Shown here one piece after another: positions 54,945-63,096 of a DNA stretch of 64,000 bases. Positions within the stretch are counted from its first letter, which is position 1. Each line of letters opens with the position of its first letter. The notes below the pieces were generated by a model. The model was not told the origin of the DNA. It made no database searches and saw only the letters and a program-made list of their open reading frames with translations. This DNA comes from Calothrix sp. FI2-JRJ7. GTDB lineage: Bacteria; Cyanobacteriota; Cyanobacteriia; Cyanobacteriales; Nostocaceae. Position numbers and translations under genes: made by a program. The stretch is from assembly GCA_019359675.1 (NCBI GenBank), contig JAHHGX010000003.1, positions 1-64,000 of the forward strand, read 5' to 3'.

Positions 54945-56669
54945 ATGTACGATTCTAATGTAGTACTGCCGATTTTTTTAGAACCAGCGTACCGTTTATT
55001 TAAGCTAATTAGTTACAGTAAATATACACAAACTTTTTTCGCAGTTAATGAAGAAGAATATCCTTTTATACCTTGCGTCATTCAAAAAATATTATTACCA
55101 CAATCAAAAAACTTTGAACATAAGTTACAAATATTACAACAGTTAAGTAAGTCTTCTCAAATCCCTAAATTAATAGATTACCATTGCGGCAACGATTGTA
55201 TCTATTTAATATTTGAACATATTGAAGGTATAAATTTAAATACGTTACTTGCAGAACAAGGGACTTTAAGCGAAAATAAAATTTGGCAAATACTGACAGA
55301 TATTTTAACCACTTTAAAATTAGTACATAGTCATAGATTAATTCATTGTGACATCAAGCCAGAAAATATTATATGTAAGAATGGCAAGCAGGATTTTGTT
55401 TTAGTTGATTTTGCTGCTTCTCAGGTAGCTGCTGCTCATTATCAAGCTAGTAACATTATTACAGGTAGTCCAGAATATACGGCGCCAGAGCTTGCTTTAT
55501 CTAAACCAATATTTAGCAGTGACCTTTACAGCTTGGGTGTTACTTGTATTTATTTACTAACCCAAGTACGACCTTTTGATTTATATGATACCGCAAATAA
55601 TCAATGGGCATGGCGCCATTATTTACAAACACCTATCAGTGAGCGGTTGGGTAATATTCTTGACAAGCTTATCAACCAAGATATAAATCAGCGTCCTGCG
55701 TCAGTTGATGAAGTATTAATGATGATGGGTATTTCAGCATATACTACGCATGAACCAAAAAATCAGGCGCCTGCGGAGCATAAAACTATACATTCGACTT
55801 CAGAAGTAAACGCAGTTGCAGTTTGTTTGGATAAAAATATTATTGCGAGTACCCATAGTAACAAAGATGTATGTGTATGGAATTTTAAAACACAACAATT
55901 ATTACATACACTTCACGGTCATAATAAACCAGTTACATCAGTAGCATTTAGTCCTGATGGTCAAATATTGGCAACAGGTAGCGATGATAAAACAATCAAA
56001 TTATGGAATCAAGATTATAAAGAAATTTATACCTTGGTAGGACATCAACACGTCGTCAAGTCAGTAGCATTTCATCCAAATGGAAAGATAATTGCTAGTG
56101 GAAGTTGGGATAAAACGATTAGACTTTGGGATGTCACTACAGGTAAACAAGTTGCTGTACTGACTGGACATAAACTTCAAGTCAGTGCAGTCACATTTAG
56201 TGCAGATGGTAAATATTTAGCTAGTGCAAGCTTTGATAAAACAGTTCGCTTGTGGAAAAATGGCGCCGATTATTTATCATATTCACTATCTAATATATTA
56301 TCAAGTCATACATGGGCGGTTACTGCCGTAGCATTTAGTTCAGACGGGAAAATTTTAGCAACAGGTAGCGACGATAACACCATCAAACTATGGAATATAA
56401 ATACTGGTGAAGAATTTGCCACACTTACAGGACATTCTTGGTCAATTACAGCACTAGTATTTAGTTCTGATGGAACTTTGTTAACAAGCGTTAGTAAAGA
56501 TAAAACAGTTAAACGGTGGCAAGTTAGCAACCAAGAAGAAGTAACCACGCTTTCAGGTCATACAAATTCTGTTACAAGCGTTGCCATTGCTAACTCTGAC
56601 ACACAAATTATTGTCATTGGTAGCAAGGACAAAACAATTAAGATTTGGGTATTAGACATTTCCCATTAG
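54945..56669 (+). CDS. Ser/Thr protein kinase with seven WD40 repeats
   Basis: The 574-residue protein has a kinase domain at about 15-270 and seven WD40 repeats at 285-574, one full propeller. The catalytic loop is HCDIKPEN (HRD changed to HCD) near residue 134, the DFG motif is DFAAS near 154, and TAPEL fits the activation-segment end. The glycine loop is poorly preserved, but VIQKIL offers the ATP-binding Lys. HCD and DFA occur in other cyanobacterial kinases, so activity is possible. The repeats read GHNKPVTSVAFSPDGQILA and similar. No membrane segment is seen. Substrates are unknown. A dispersed repeat follows the stop by three bases. Confidence 0.88.
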   Translation: MYDSNVVLPIFLEPAYRLFKLISYSKYTQTFFAVNEEEYPFIPCVIQKILLPQSKNFEHKLQILQQLSKSSQIPKLIDYHCGNDCIYLIFEHIEGINLNTLLAEQGTLSENKIWQILTDILTTLKLVHSHRLIHCDIKPENIICKNGKQDFVLVDFAASQVAAAHYQASNIITGSPEYTAPELALSKPIFSSDLYSLGVTCIYLLTQVRPFDLYDTANNQWAWRHYLQTPISERLGNILDKLINQDINQRPASVDEVLMMMGISAYTTHEPKNQAPAEHKTIHSTSEVNAVAVCLDKNIIASTHSNKDVCVWNFKTQQLLHTLHGHNKPVTSVAFSPDGQILATGSDDKTIKLWNQDYKEIYTLVGHQHVVKSVAFHPNGKIIASGSWDKTIRLWDVTTGKQVAVLTGHKLQVSAVTFSADGKYLASASFDKTVRLWKNGADYLSYSLSNILSSHTWAVTAVAFSSDGKILATGSDDNTIKLWNINTGEEFATLTGHSWSITALVFSSDGTLLTSVSKDKTVKRWQVSNQEEVTTLSGHTNSVTSVAIANSDTQIIVIGSKDKTIKIWVLDISH

Positions 56670-56671
56670 AT

Positions 56672-56723
56672 GTAGAGACGCGAAATTACCCTTCGGGGAA
56701 ACCTTGGGTTTTCGCGTCTCTAC
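56672..56723. repeat. GTAGAGACGCGAAA inverted repeat
   Basis: Arms 56672-56685 and 56710-56723 are perfect 14-base complements, with a CTTCGGGG loop region between. It lies between two converging genes and shares its outer 11 bases with 44076-44125. It may act as a shared 3' end. Confidence 0.85.
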
Positions 56724-56748
56724 AACGGTTTCAGGAAACGGCCTTATA

Positions 56749-57048
56749 TCAAGCGCTACCAGTGAAGGTGACTTCAGGAAATTTCAACTGAGCTTCACCC
56801 ATAGGTCGATTTTTGCCTTCTTCTTGCCAGTAGTTAATTACTTCTGTAGCTTTGTTGAGCAACTCGACTCTATCTACATCTGTAATCCAGTGTTTAGACT
56901 CTAGTTCTTTTTTTAGTTCTTCCCAGGCATCATTTCTGGGCCAAAAGAAGTACTTTGTCAAGGGACTCGTGCCTTTGCCCACAATTTGGTCAACTGCTAG
57001 GGCTACATTCTCATCTAACCAGAGAATCTTTAAGAGAAATTTGGACAA
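56749..57048 (-). CDS. ycf65: Ribosomal protein PSRP-3/Ycf65
   Basis: The 99-residue protein is the homologue of the plastid-specific 30S ribosomal protein 3. It shows the typical [38 protein letters not shown] and the C-terminal [12 protein letters not shown]. It is part of the small ribosomal subunit in cyanobacteria and plastids and is a marker for this lineage. The length is normal. It stands alone and faces the kinase-WD40 gene. Confidence 0.95.
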   Translation of the reverse strand: MSKFLLKILWLDENVALAVDQIVGKGTSPLTKYFFWPRNDAWEELKKELESKHWITDVDRVELLNKATEVINYWQEEGKNRPMGEAQLKFPEVTFTGSA

Positions 57049-57218
57049 TCACACCTCCGGGACGCATCCGGGCGAACTTTACAATCAATCAGACAGACGA
57101 TTGCCTATTTTAACTTAATAATCTACCACTTGAGCAAATCATCATAAATAATTAGGCTCGCGTAGCTAAAAAATTGAGATAAAGTAGTTCAGGAACTTTC
57201 CTTTGCTTCTCACACTCC

Positions 57219-58022
57219 ATGACTGAACAATCCTTAGTAAACACTATTATTGTTTTCGATATCGATGGCGTTATTCGCGATGTTGGTGGTTCCTACCGTC
57301 GTGCCTTAGCTGATACTGTCGAGCATTTTACAGATTTGGCGTATCGTCCTACACCAGTAGATATTGATAAGCTTAAATCAGAAGGCATTTGGAATAATGA
57401 CTGGGAAGCTTCACAGGAGTTGATATTTAGGCACTTTGAAGCTCAAGGTAAACACCGTAATCAAGTTCAATTAGACTATCAAACGATAGTAGCATTTTTT
57501 CAATCACGTTACAGAGGTACAGACCCTAACAACTGGAATGGCTATATTTGTGATGAGCCATTGTTATTGCATCCCACATATTTAGAAGATTTAACGTCAT
57601 CTGGTATTTTATGGGGATTTTTTAGCGGCGCCACTCGTGGTTCTGCAAATTATGTGTTAGAAAAACGCCTCGGTTTAAAAGCACCTGTACTATTAGCAAT
57701 GGAAGATGCACCAGGTAAACCAGACCCTAAAGGATTATTTGAGACAGTCAGGCGCCTAGAAGCCGAACAAAACAATACGATTAATACCGTTATATATGTA
57801 GGTGACACAGTAGCTGATATGTACACCGTTATTAAAGCAAGACAACTAGAACCACATCGCGAATTTATTGGTGTTGGTGTACTACCACCCCATGTCCAAA
57901 AAACACCCTCACGACGCGAAGCTTATGCGGAACTATTAATAAATGCAGGCGCCGAAGTTGTTTTTTGTAACGTCCAAGATTTAACCCCAGCCCGCACAGC
58001 AGCTTTACTTCTCAAAAATTAA
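57219..58022 (+). CDS. HAD-superfamily hydrolase (TIGR01548-like)
   Basis: The 267-residue protein is a haloacid dehalogenase-type phosphatase. Motif I is IVFDIDGVIRDVGG near residue 12, with the nucleophilic Asp. Motif II lies in FFSGATRG, with the Thr/Ser position near 142. The conserved Lys is in PGKPDPKG, and motif IV is YVGDTVADM near 192. Members of this cyanobacterial group are annotated as sugar or unknown phosphatases, and the substrate cannot be read from sequence. The start ATG 57219 fits. It is a single gene followed by a hairpin. Confidence 0.87.
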   Translation: MTEQSLVNTIIVFDIDGVIRDVGGSYRRALADTVEHFTDLAYRPTPVDIDKLKSEGIWNNDWEASQELIFRHFEAQGKHRNQVQLDYQTIVAFFQSRYRGTDPNNWNGYICDEPLLLHPTYLEDLTSSGILWGFFSGATRGSANYVLEKRLGLKAPVLLAMEDAPGKPDPKGLFETVRRLEAEQNNTINTVIYVGDTVADMYTVIKARQLEPHREFIGVGVLPPHVQKTPSRREAYAELLINAGAEVVFCNVQDLTPARTAALLLKN

Positions 58023-58040
58023 ATGTAAACTCAAAATTGT

Positions 58041-58063
58041 GGAACAGGCATCCCTGCCTGTCC
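58041..58063 (+). terminator. Hairpin after the HAD gene
   Basis: GGAACAGGC (58041-58049) and GCCTGTCC (58056-58063) pair around ATCCCT. It contains an inverted copy of the 18-bp motif found at 10358 and 11396, so it is a dispersed repeat in a 3'-end position. It has no T-run. Confidence 0.5.
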
Positions 58064-58094
58064 CAAACAAAAAGATTCAAAATATTCAAAAATA

Positions 58095-58499
58095 TTAAAT
58101 ACTTAAACTATCTAAAGAAATATTATTTTCTCTACGGAAGTAAGAACTTGATTTAAAACCTATAGTTTTACAAGACTCAGCACACTGACGGCAAATATTT
58201 GCACAGTGTTGAAGTTTCGCGTCATTGCCCATAGCTTCGCAAGCAATAGCAGTACTAATGCACATCTCCGCACACAGTTGGCAAGTGCGACCCATAAATT
58301 CTGAACCATCTACAATCAAATTGACGCACATCATGCACATCTCAGCGCAGTCACGCATCATACACATTAAGCTCATATTGATTGACTTACTGTCAACCGA
58401 TTTGCAATAGTTGAGAGTTTCAATACAAGTGTCTTGGCATTCGACACATACTTGTTTACAAGCTTCGATTTCGGAAAGTACGTTCTCTGTAATCATCAT
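58095..58499 (-). CDS. Four-helix cysteine-rich (DUF326) protein, probable copper binder
   Basis: The 134-residue protein has 17 cysteines in repeated CxxxC and CxxC patterns along four predicted helices (ACKQVCVECQDTC, DCAEMCMMC, CQLCAEMC, CANICRQCAESC). This is the pattern of DUF326 and the related Csp copper-storage proteins, which bind Cu(I) in the bundle core. I chose ATG 58499 because AGGGGA lies eight bases upstream; an in-frame ATG at 58544 would add 15 residues (MSHSTNS). No export signal is seen with the shorter form, so it is probably cytoplasmic. It stands alone. Confidence 0.85.
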   Translation of the reverse strand: MMITENVLSEIEACKQVCVECQDTCIETLNYCKSVDSKSINMSLMCMMRDCAEMCMMCVNLIVDGSEFMGRTCQLCAEMCISTAIACEAMGNDAKLQHCANICRQCAESCKTIGFKSSSYFRRENNISLDSLSI

Positions 58500-58866
58500 G
58501 GTTTTATCCCCTGCACAAAACAAACTGTTCGTTGAATGGCTCATAATTAGTACGTTAAGACTTTGTATCTGAGAAATCAATAGGTCTTAAGGTTGCCAAA
58601 TTTATAAATTTCTAAACCCTACTTGATAAGTGGGGATTTTAAAAATCTATAACAATTGTAAAGAAGTTGTATATATCGTATATTTTAAGGAGACAGCCCT
58701 TGTAAATAAACAATTATGGATTGTTGCTGTGATTATAAAATTATCAAATTCACCTCATTCGAGAATGTGGATGAGTATTTAAACTTATCGACATATTTCT
58801 TAACATTAAGAAGCTACGGTTGCTAACTTTAGATTATTGTCATGAAATCTTGATATTTGCCTGATT
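58500..58866. other. Divergent intergenic region
   Basis: About 367 AT-rich bases between the cysteine-rich gene and the prohibitin gene. I see no ORF, repeat or clear promoter consensus. The ribosome site of the left gene is at 58505-58510. Confidence 0.5.
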
Positions 58867-59661
58867 ATGCATAATAAGAAGACTTTTAACAAAACAATTA
58901 GAATAATTTTGACTTTGGCGTTAGTAGGTATAATTTTCTTCCCCTTTGCTTTTGTTCAAGCTGGGGAGCGAGGAGTACTAATGTACTTTGGGCGAGTTGA
59001 AGATAAGATTCTTCCAGAGGGTATTCACTTTATTATTCCCCTAGTTAATACTGTTAAGAATTTGAGCGTCCGAGTTGAAAAGCAAGAAATATCTGCTGAA
59101 GCTTCTTCAAAGGATTTGCAGGAAGTATATGCTGATGTGGCTTTGAATTGGCACATAGTACCAGAAGAGGTAAATATCATCTATCAACAGATAGGTGATG
59201 AAGTTCAAATTATTGACAAAATTATTAATCCGGCGGTTGAAGAGGTGTTAAAGGCTGTAATGGCACAGTATACTGCGGAGGAAATAATTACTAAGCGTAG
59301 TGAGGTGAAAGCTGGCGTTGATGAGTTGTTAACTACACGACTAACTAGTTATCACATTAATGTTGATGATATTTCACTTGTTCATGTTCGTTTTTCTGAT
59401 AGGTTTATGGATGCTGTTGAAGCGAAACAAGTTGCTGAACAAGATGCGAAGCGCGCGGACTATGTTGCACTTAAGGCTATTAAGGAAGCTGAAGCTAAGG
59501 TAAATTTGGCTAAGGGTGAAGCGGAAGCACAAAGGTTGATAAAAGAAAATTTAACTCCTGATATTATACGTAAGCAAACTGTTGATAAGTGGGATGGTCA
59601 GTTGCCGAAGATTGTTAATGGTGGTGATTTGAAGTTTGATGTTGGTCAGTTTATGAAATAG
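58867..59661 (+). CDS. Prohibitin-family SPFH protein
   Basis: The 264-residue protein has one N-terminal membrane anchor (IRIILTLALVGIIFFPFAF) and a prohibitin SPFH domain (GERGVLMYFGRVEDKILPEG, SKDLQEVYADVALNW, FSDRFMDAVEAKQVAEQDAK), then a short coiled coil. Prohibitins form ring complexes in membranes and, in cyanobacteria, associate with thylakoid or plasma membrane proteins and FtsH. The size and domain order match the slr1106 type. The gene is alone and is followed by an inverted repeat. Confidence 0.92.
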   Translation: MHNKKTFNKTIRIILTLALVGIIFFPFAFVQAGERGVLMYFGRVEDKILPEGIHFIIPLVNTVKNLSVRVEKQEISAEASSKDLQEVYADVALNWHIVPEEVNIIYQQIGDEVQIIDKIINPAVEEVLKAVMAQYTAEEIITKRSEVKAGVDELLTTRLTSYHINVDDISLVHVRFSDRFMDAVEAKQVAEQDAKRADYVALKAIKEAEAKVNLAKGEAEAQRLIKENLTPDIIRKQTVDKWDGQLPKIVNGGDLKFDVGQFMK

Positions 59662-59663
59662 TT

Positions 59664-59699
59664 GTAGGTTGGGTTCCGCAAAGCCTTCACCCAACCTAC
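59664..59699. repeat. GTAGGTTGGGT inverted repeat
   Basis: Arms GTAGGTTGGGT (59664-59674) and ACCCAACCTAC (59689-59699) are perfect. It separates converging genes and overlaps the stop codon region of the DUF1634 gene. Related copies lie at 13978-14007 and 62796-62876. Confidence 0.85.
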
Positions 59700-60199
59700 G
59701 GAGCTATTATAAGACTGTATGTTAAGGCACCTAGAACGAGTAAGGATATAAAGAAGTAAGTAAAGTCTCGTTGTTTTAGGAAGGTGAATAAACAAATAAT
59801 TACTCGGATGACTGGTATTGAAACTAGTACTAGTAAGCCAAGTTGAATTACAGCATCGCTGTAACCATCTGATACTGCTTTTACTATACCTACTGGAGAA
59901 CGTAATCTTTCAGGTTCTCCGTAAAAGAAGCGATATGTAATAGCTTCAGAGCCGTAATTTACCAAATAAATTATACCGCCAAATAATACTACTGCACTGG
60001 CTAGTAAAACACCATATTTTAGTAAGTTACTCAGCAAAGCTTCTAATTTTTGCTCGCTTTCTGGTTTCTCAATTTTAATAGTTTGCCGTTTTTGTAATGC
60101 AGCAATATCACTGTCTTGTTCTTCTGGTTGTAGCTGTAGTGTACTTACTTTTTCTGATGTTGACGAAAACCAGCTAGTATTTAAATCTAAGTTATCCAT
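59696..60199 (-). CDS. DUF1634 membrane protein
   Basis: The 167-residue protein has a polar N-terminal half of about 60 residues and three membrane segments (about 63-83, 113-136 and 143-163). It contains VLFGGIIYLV, GEPERLRSPVGI and LLVLVSIPVIRVI, the features of DUF1634. This family is regularly encoded next to TauE/SafE permeases, and here it starts only three bases after that gene, so the two are probably co-translated and form one transporter. The role of DUF1634 in the complex is unknown. Its 3' end runs into a dispersed repeat. Confidence 0.87.
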   Translation of the reverse strand: MDNLDLNTSWFSSTSEKVSTLQLQPEEQDSDIAALQKRQTIKIEKPESEQKLEALLSNLLKYGVLLASAVVLFGGIIYLVNYGSEAITYRFFYGEPERLRSPVGIVKAVSDGYSDAVIQLGLLVLVSIPVIRVIICLFTFLKQRDFTYFFISLLVLGALTYSLIIAP

Positions 60200-60202
60200 T
60201 TT

Positions 60203-61036
60203 TTACACCCCAACCAGACTGTTATATACCATTTTTAAAGCCATTGCTACTAATACAAAGCTAAAGACTATTCTTAAGACTTGAGTCTTTGCACCTACTA
60301 ACACTCTGGCGCCTAAAAAAGCACCAGGTAAAACACCCAACATTACTGGCATTGATAATCCTGGGTCTATATATCCGCGCGCTAGGTAAACTCCCGCAGA
60401 TGCAGCTGCGGTTACACCTATCATAAAATTACTTGTGGTTGTTGATACTTTGAACGGAATACGCATTACTTGGTCCATTGCCAATACTTTGAACGCACCC
60501 GAACCAATGCCAAGTAAACCAGAAATTATACCTGCAACAAACATAACGCTAAAGCCACCCGTAACGGAGTTGACTTGATAGGACATTAGTCCATCCGGTG
60601 TTGGGTAAGTTCCGTTAAGTTGTAAATATTCTGCGACTGGGTTAGATGGCTCGTTTTCTGGATTTTCGAGTTTGGGTTGCTGTGAAAGATAAGCAGAGTA
60701 AAGTAAAACAACTGCCAATACAATAGTTAATGCTTTTACAGAGACAAAAGTAGCTATTAAAGCTCCTAATATGGCTCCAAACGTTGTGGCTACTTCCAGA
60801 AACATTCCTAATCGTAAATTAGTGTAGCCTTTTTTGATATATGTAGATGCGGCGCCTAATGATGTAGCAATGACTGACACGAGTGAGGCGCCCACAGCAT
60901 AGCGAATATCAACTCCGAATACTGATGTTAGTAACGGAACAATTACAACTCCACCACCTAGTCCTGTTAAGGCGCCTATCAAACCAGCAGTAAATGACCC
61001 AACCCAAACCAACAAAGAAAATTCCAGAATATTCAA
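60203..61036 (-). CDS. TauE/SafE-family sulfite/anion exporter
   Basis: The 277-residue permease has the N-terminal GALTGLGGGVVIVPLL and a second glycine-rich half, ISGLLGIGSGAFKVLAMD, the internal repeat that defines TauE/SafE. There are eight or so membrane helices. Family members move sulfite, sulfoacetate or other organosulfur anions across the plasma membrane. The true substrate is not predictable. The DUF1634 gene follows by three bases on the same strand. Upstream lies a 337-base AT-rich region. Confidence 0.92.
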   Translation of the reverse strand: MNILEFSLLVWVGSFTAGLIGALTGLGGGVVIVPLLTSVFGVDIRYAVGASLVSVIATSLGAASTYIKKGYTNLRLGMFLEVATTFGAILGALIATFVSVKALTIVLAVVLLYSAYLSQQPKLENPENEPSNPVAEYLQLNGTYPTPDGLMSYQVNSVTGGFSVMFVAGIISGLLGIGSGAFKVLAMDQVMRIPFKVSTTTSNFMIGVTAAASAGVYLARGYIDPGLSMPVMLGVLPGAFLGARVLVGAKTQVLRIVFSFVLVAMALKMVYNSLVGV

Positions 61037-61373
61037 GTTTTCCCCCTTGATAATTAAATTTTATCGAAATGTCGAATATTTGAAGTTTTACTAATATTAC
61101 TTTTGAAAAACTATATATTCTAGTTCTGTAAAAATTAATTCTCTTAAAGCTAATTGATTATTAGTTAACTGTAATTATTTTATAATTTAGCACTTTGGCT
61201 TAAAAGCAAAATGTTCGATATTAACATATTTTACCTTAATCGCGTTAAAAAATGACAGAAACCAAATTACTTTCGTAAGTATGGCTTCTGTCACAGCCAT
61301 GATGATAATCCTTCAGTTAGACCTAGAAACTGAGTTTATAGCTCCAACGAAGGAAACTTATAAAACAGGTGCA
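61037..61373. other. AT-rich intergenic region
   Basis: About 337 bases between two minus-strand genes. The part near 61246-61293 is the terminator of the upstream gene. The rest should hold the promoter of the TauE-DUF1634 pair. I see no ORF. Confidence 0.5.
61246..61293 (-). terminator. Rho-independent terminator after the exported hypothetical gene
   Basis: On the minus strand TGACAGAAGCC and GGTTTCTGTCA pair at 10 of 11 positions (61253-61263 with 61283-61293), with a further inner stem. TTTTTTAACG follows. It lies about 80 bases past the stop at 61374. Confidence 0.8.
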
Positions 61374-62009
61374 TTAATCGTCAATTGGTGCATTTGGAAC
61401 TTGTGTACTAATATCTGAAATAGATAAGTTAGGAATTGACCAACTGTTCTCAACTGCTTGATCCCCTGCTTTTAATACTTTTGCTGGGCTAACATTTAAT
61501 TCGTATGCTCCAGTTTGAGGATTAGTGGATATAACTAATTGTGTTCCTGGTGTAATTTTGAGTGCTTCTGCTTCTGTTAATTCATCAATTCCCAGGCTTG
61601 TTGAATTCGCTAGTTTGGCGCCGCTTGGTAGATAAATTCCATCACAACTCCAATCATCATCTGTATATTTGCCGTTTCCTAAATAGAAGAGAGTAGGTGC
61701 TTTTTTACCTTTGTGAGCATATATTGCTAAGGTGTTGCCTGTTTCGTTTCGACATTGAGCGGGATGTGATGCTGTTTCAAGAATGTATTTTTGTAACTGC
61801 AATTGACCTATTTTTTGCTCAATTTCTGTGGGTGTGTATTCTGAATTTTCTTGAGGCGCCGTTTTAGCTTGTAGTAACTTATTCAGAGACTCTGTTACCT
61901 CAGTATATTCAGAAGTTTGAGTTAATTTGGCTTTGCTTGCCCAAGATGGTTGAGCAAATATAAAATTCATCAAAATGAGCAAAATTATCAAAACACTTTT
62001 TAATTTCAT
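61374..62009 (-). CDS. Exported protein of unknown function
   Basis: The 211-residue protein has a clear signal peptide (MKLKSVLIILLILMNFIFA, with a likely cut after PSWASKA). The mature part has a helical first half and a beta-rich second half with two cysteines (PAQCRNE and DDWSCDGI) that could form a disulfide. It should be periplasmic or thylakoid-lumenal. I do not recognise the family. It follows the CadD-like gene on the same strand after 74 bases and has its own terminator, so the two may be co-transcribed. Confidence 0.72.
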   Translation of the reverse strand: MKLKSVLIILLILMNFIFAQPSWASKAKLTQTSEYTEVTESLNKLLQAKTAPQENSEYTPTEIEQKIGQLQLQKYILETASHPAQCRNETGNTLAIYAHKGKKAPTLFYLGNGKYTDDDWSCDGIYLPSGAKLANSTSLGIDELTEAEALKITPGTQLVISTNPQTGAYELNVSPAKVLKAGDQAVENSWSIPNLSISDISTQVPNAPIDD

Positions 62010-62083
62010 AGATTCCCCTTAAAACTCTAAAACTTGATATTTTCTAATGAATCGAGAGAAATATAATTATAGTAGTATCAATA

Positions 62084-62782
62084 TTAATTTTCCTCTATCT
62101 CTGGGGTTGATGTTTTTCTAACAATTCCCATTAAACAAATACTACTTGCCAGCAGAGCTAGTGGTGATAAAGCGTGACTTTCTAAAATAATATATACACC
62201 TAGCCCAACTAATACAAACGGTACAAGATGACTACCATAGTTAGTGAGAGTATTGGCAATAAATGCCTGCTTGGTCATTAGGTAGCTGGCGTAGCACCAA
62301 ACTCCGACCAATGAAAAGAATACAGCTAAAATTACTGGAAGTGAGTTTAATTCACTATTTGCAAATAACGGAACATAAATACTTATATTATCACTGCCAT
62401 TCGCAACAGTAATTGCTGCAACGCTATAAACTTGAGGAGAAAGAATACTACTGAAAAAAGATGATTGAGATTCTTCTGAGTCGTTATTTTCTTCCTCGAA
62501 ATCATTATTTTGTTTATTTAACCATTGATTTAAACCGATTGCAATTGGCGCCAGTCCTAATAGTCCAATCCAACGGTCAGGTAAAATTAATCCACCAAAA
62601 AAACCAGGAATACTCACAACAACTAAGAGCGCGAACCCTAGATATTGACCGATAACAATGTGCCCACGACGAAAAGTAGAATTTACCTGTGAAAAAAACA
62701 ATGTTAAAATCACTAAATCATCTAGATTTGTTGCGGTAAATGCTGTGAATCCTGTAACAAATGATGCAGTTAATTCTTCCAT
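62084..62782 (-). CDS. CadD-like cadmium resistance family transporter
   Basis: The 232-residue protein is a multi-pass membrane protein that fits the cadmium resistance transporter (CadD) family: TGFTAFTATNLDDLVILTLF at the N-terminus, GQYLGFALLVVVSIPGFFGG, and AAITVANGSDNISIYVPLFA in the second half. About six membrane helices surround an acidic loop (EEENNDSEESQ). By family it exports Cd or a related cation, or works as a general efflux-type protein. The name reflects the family only; the substrate is not shown. It is divergent from a LysR gene, with a nested hairpin repeat between. Confidence 0.85.
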   Translation of the reverse strand: MEELTASFVTGFTAFTATNLDDLVILTLFFSQVNSTFRRGHIVIGQYLGFALLVVVSIPGFFGGLILPDRWIGLLGLAPIAIGLNQWLNKQNNDFEEENNDSEESQSSFFSSILSPQVYSVAAITVANGSDNISIYVPLFANSELNSLPVILAVFFSLVGVWCYASYLMTKQAFIANTLTNYGSHLVPFVLVGLGVYIILESHALSPLALLASSICLMGIVRKTSTPEIEEN

Positions 62783-63096
62783 ATTATTTTTAGCTGTAGG
62801 TTGGGTGGAGGCTTTGGGGAACCCAACATCAAAGACATGGACAATTTGTTGGGTTCCGTTCCTCCACCCAACCTACAAACTACAAACTGCGGTACAATCT
62901 GATTTAAAGAATTAATACGGTAAGTCAATCAACAAGCGTGAGATTATCTTGTGTATCGAGCGACTCGTGTACCAGCACGACTTTTTGGCTATGGTTTAAA
63001 TTTATCTCTCAAGAGTTTTAGGAGCAAATACTCTTTTTTTTTAAATCAATAAGCAGAAGTTATTGAATGAAGTTATTAAATAGTGGGAATGCGTAA
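62783..63096. other. Divergent region before the LysR gene
   Basis: About 314 bases. The first part is the nested repeat at 62796-62876. The rest (62880-63096) should hold the LysR promoter; LysR boxes (T-N11-A) are possible but I could not single one out. Confidence 0.45.
62796..62876. repeat. Nested GTAGGTTGGGTGGAGG inverted repeat
   Basis: Outer arms 62796-62811 and 62861-62876 are perfect 16-base complements. Inner arms GGAACCCAAC (62819-62828) and GTTGGGTTCC (62848-62857) form a second stem. It is the most complete member of the family also seen at 13978 and 59664. Confidence 0.88.

Noticed and set aside
62940-63010. Possible tRNA
   Set aside because: The short complementary stretches do not form a cloverleaf, and there is no GTTCGA-type T-arm or CCA-adjacent acceptor pairing.
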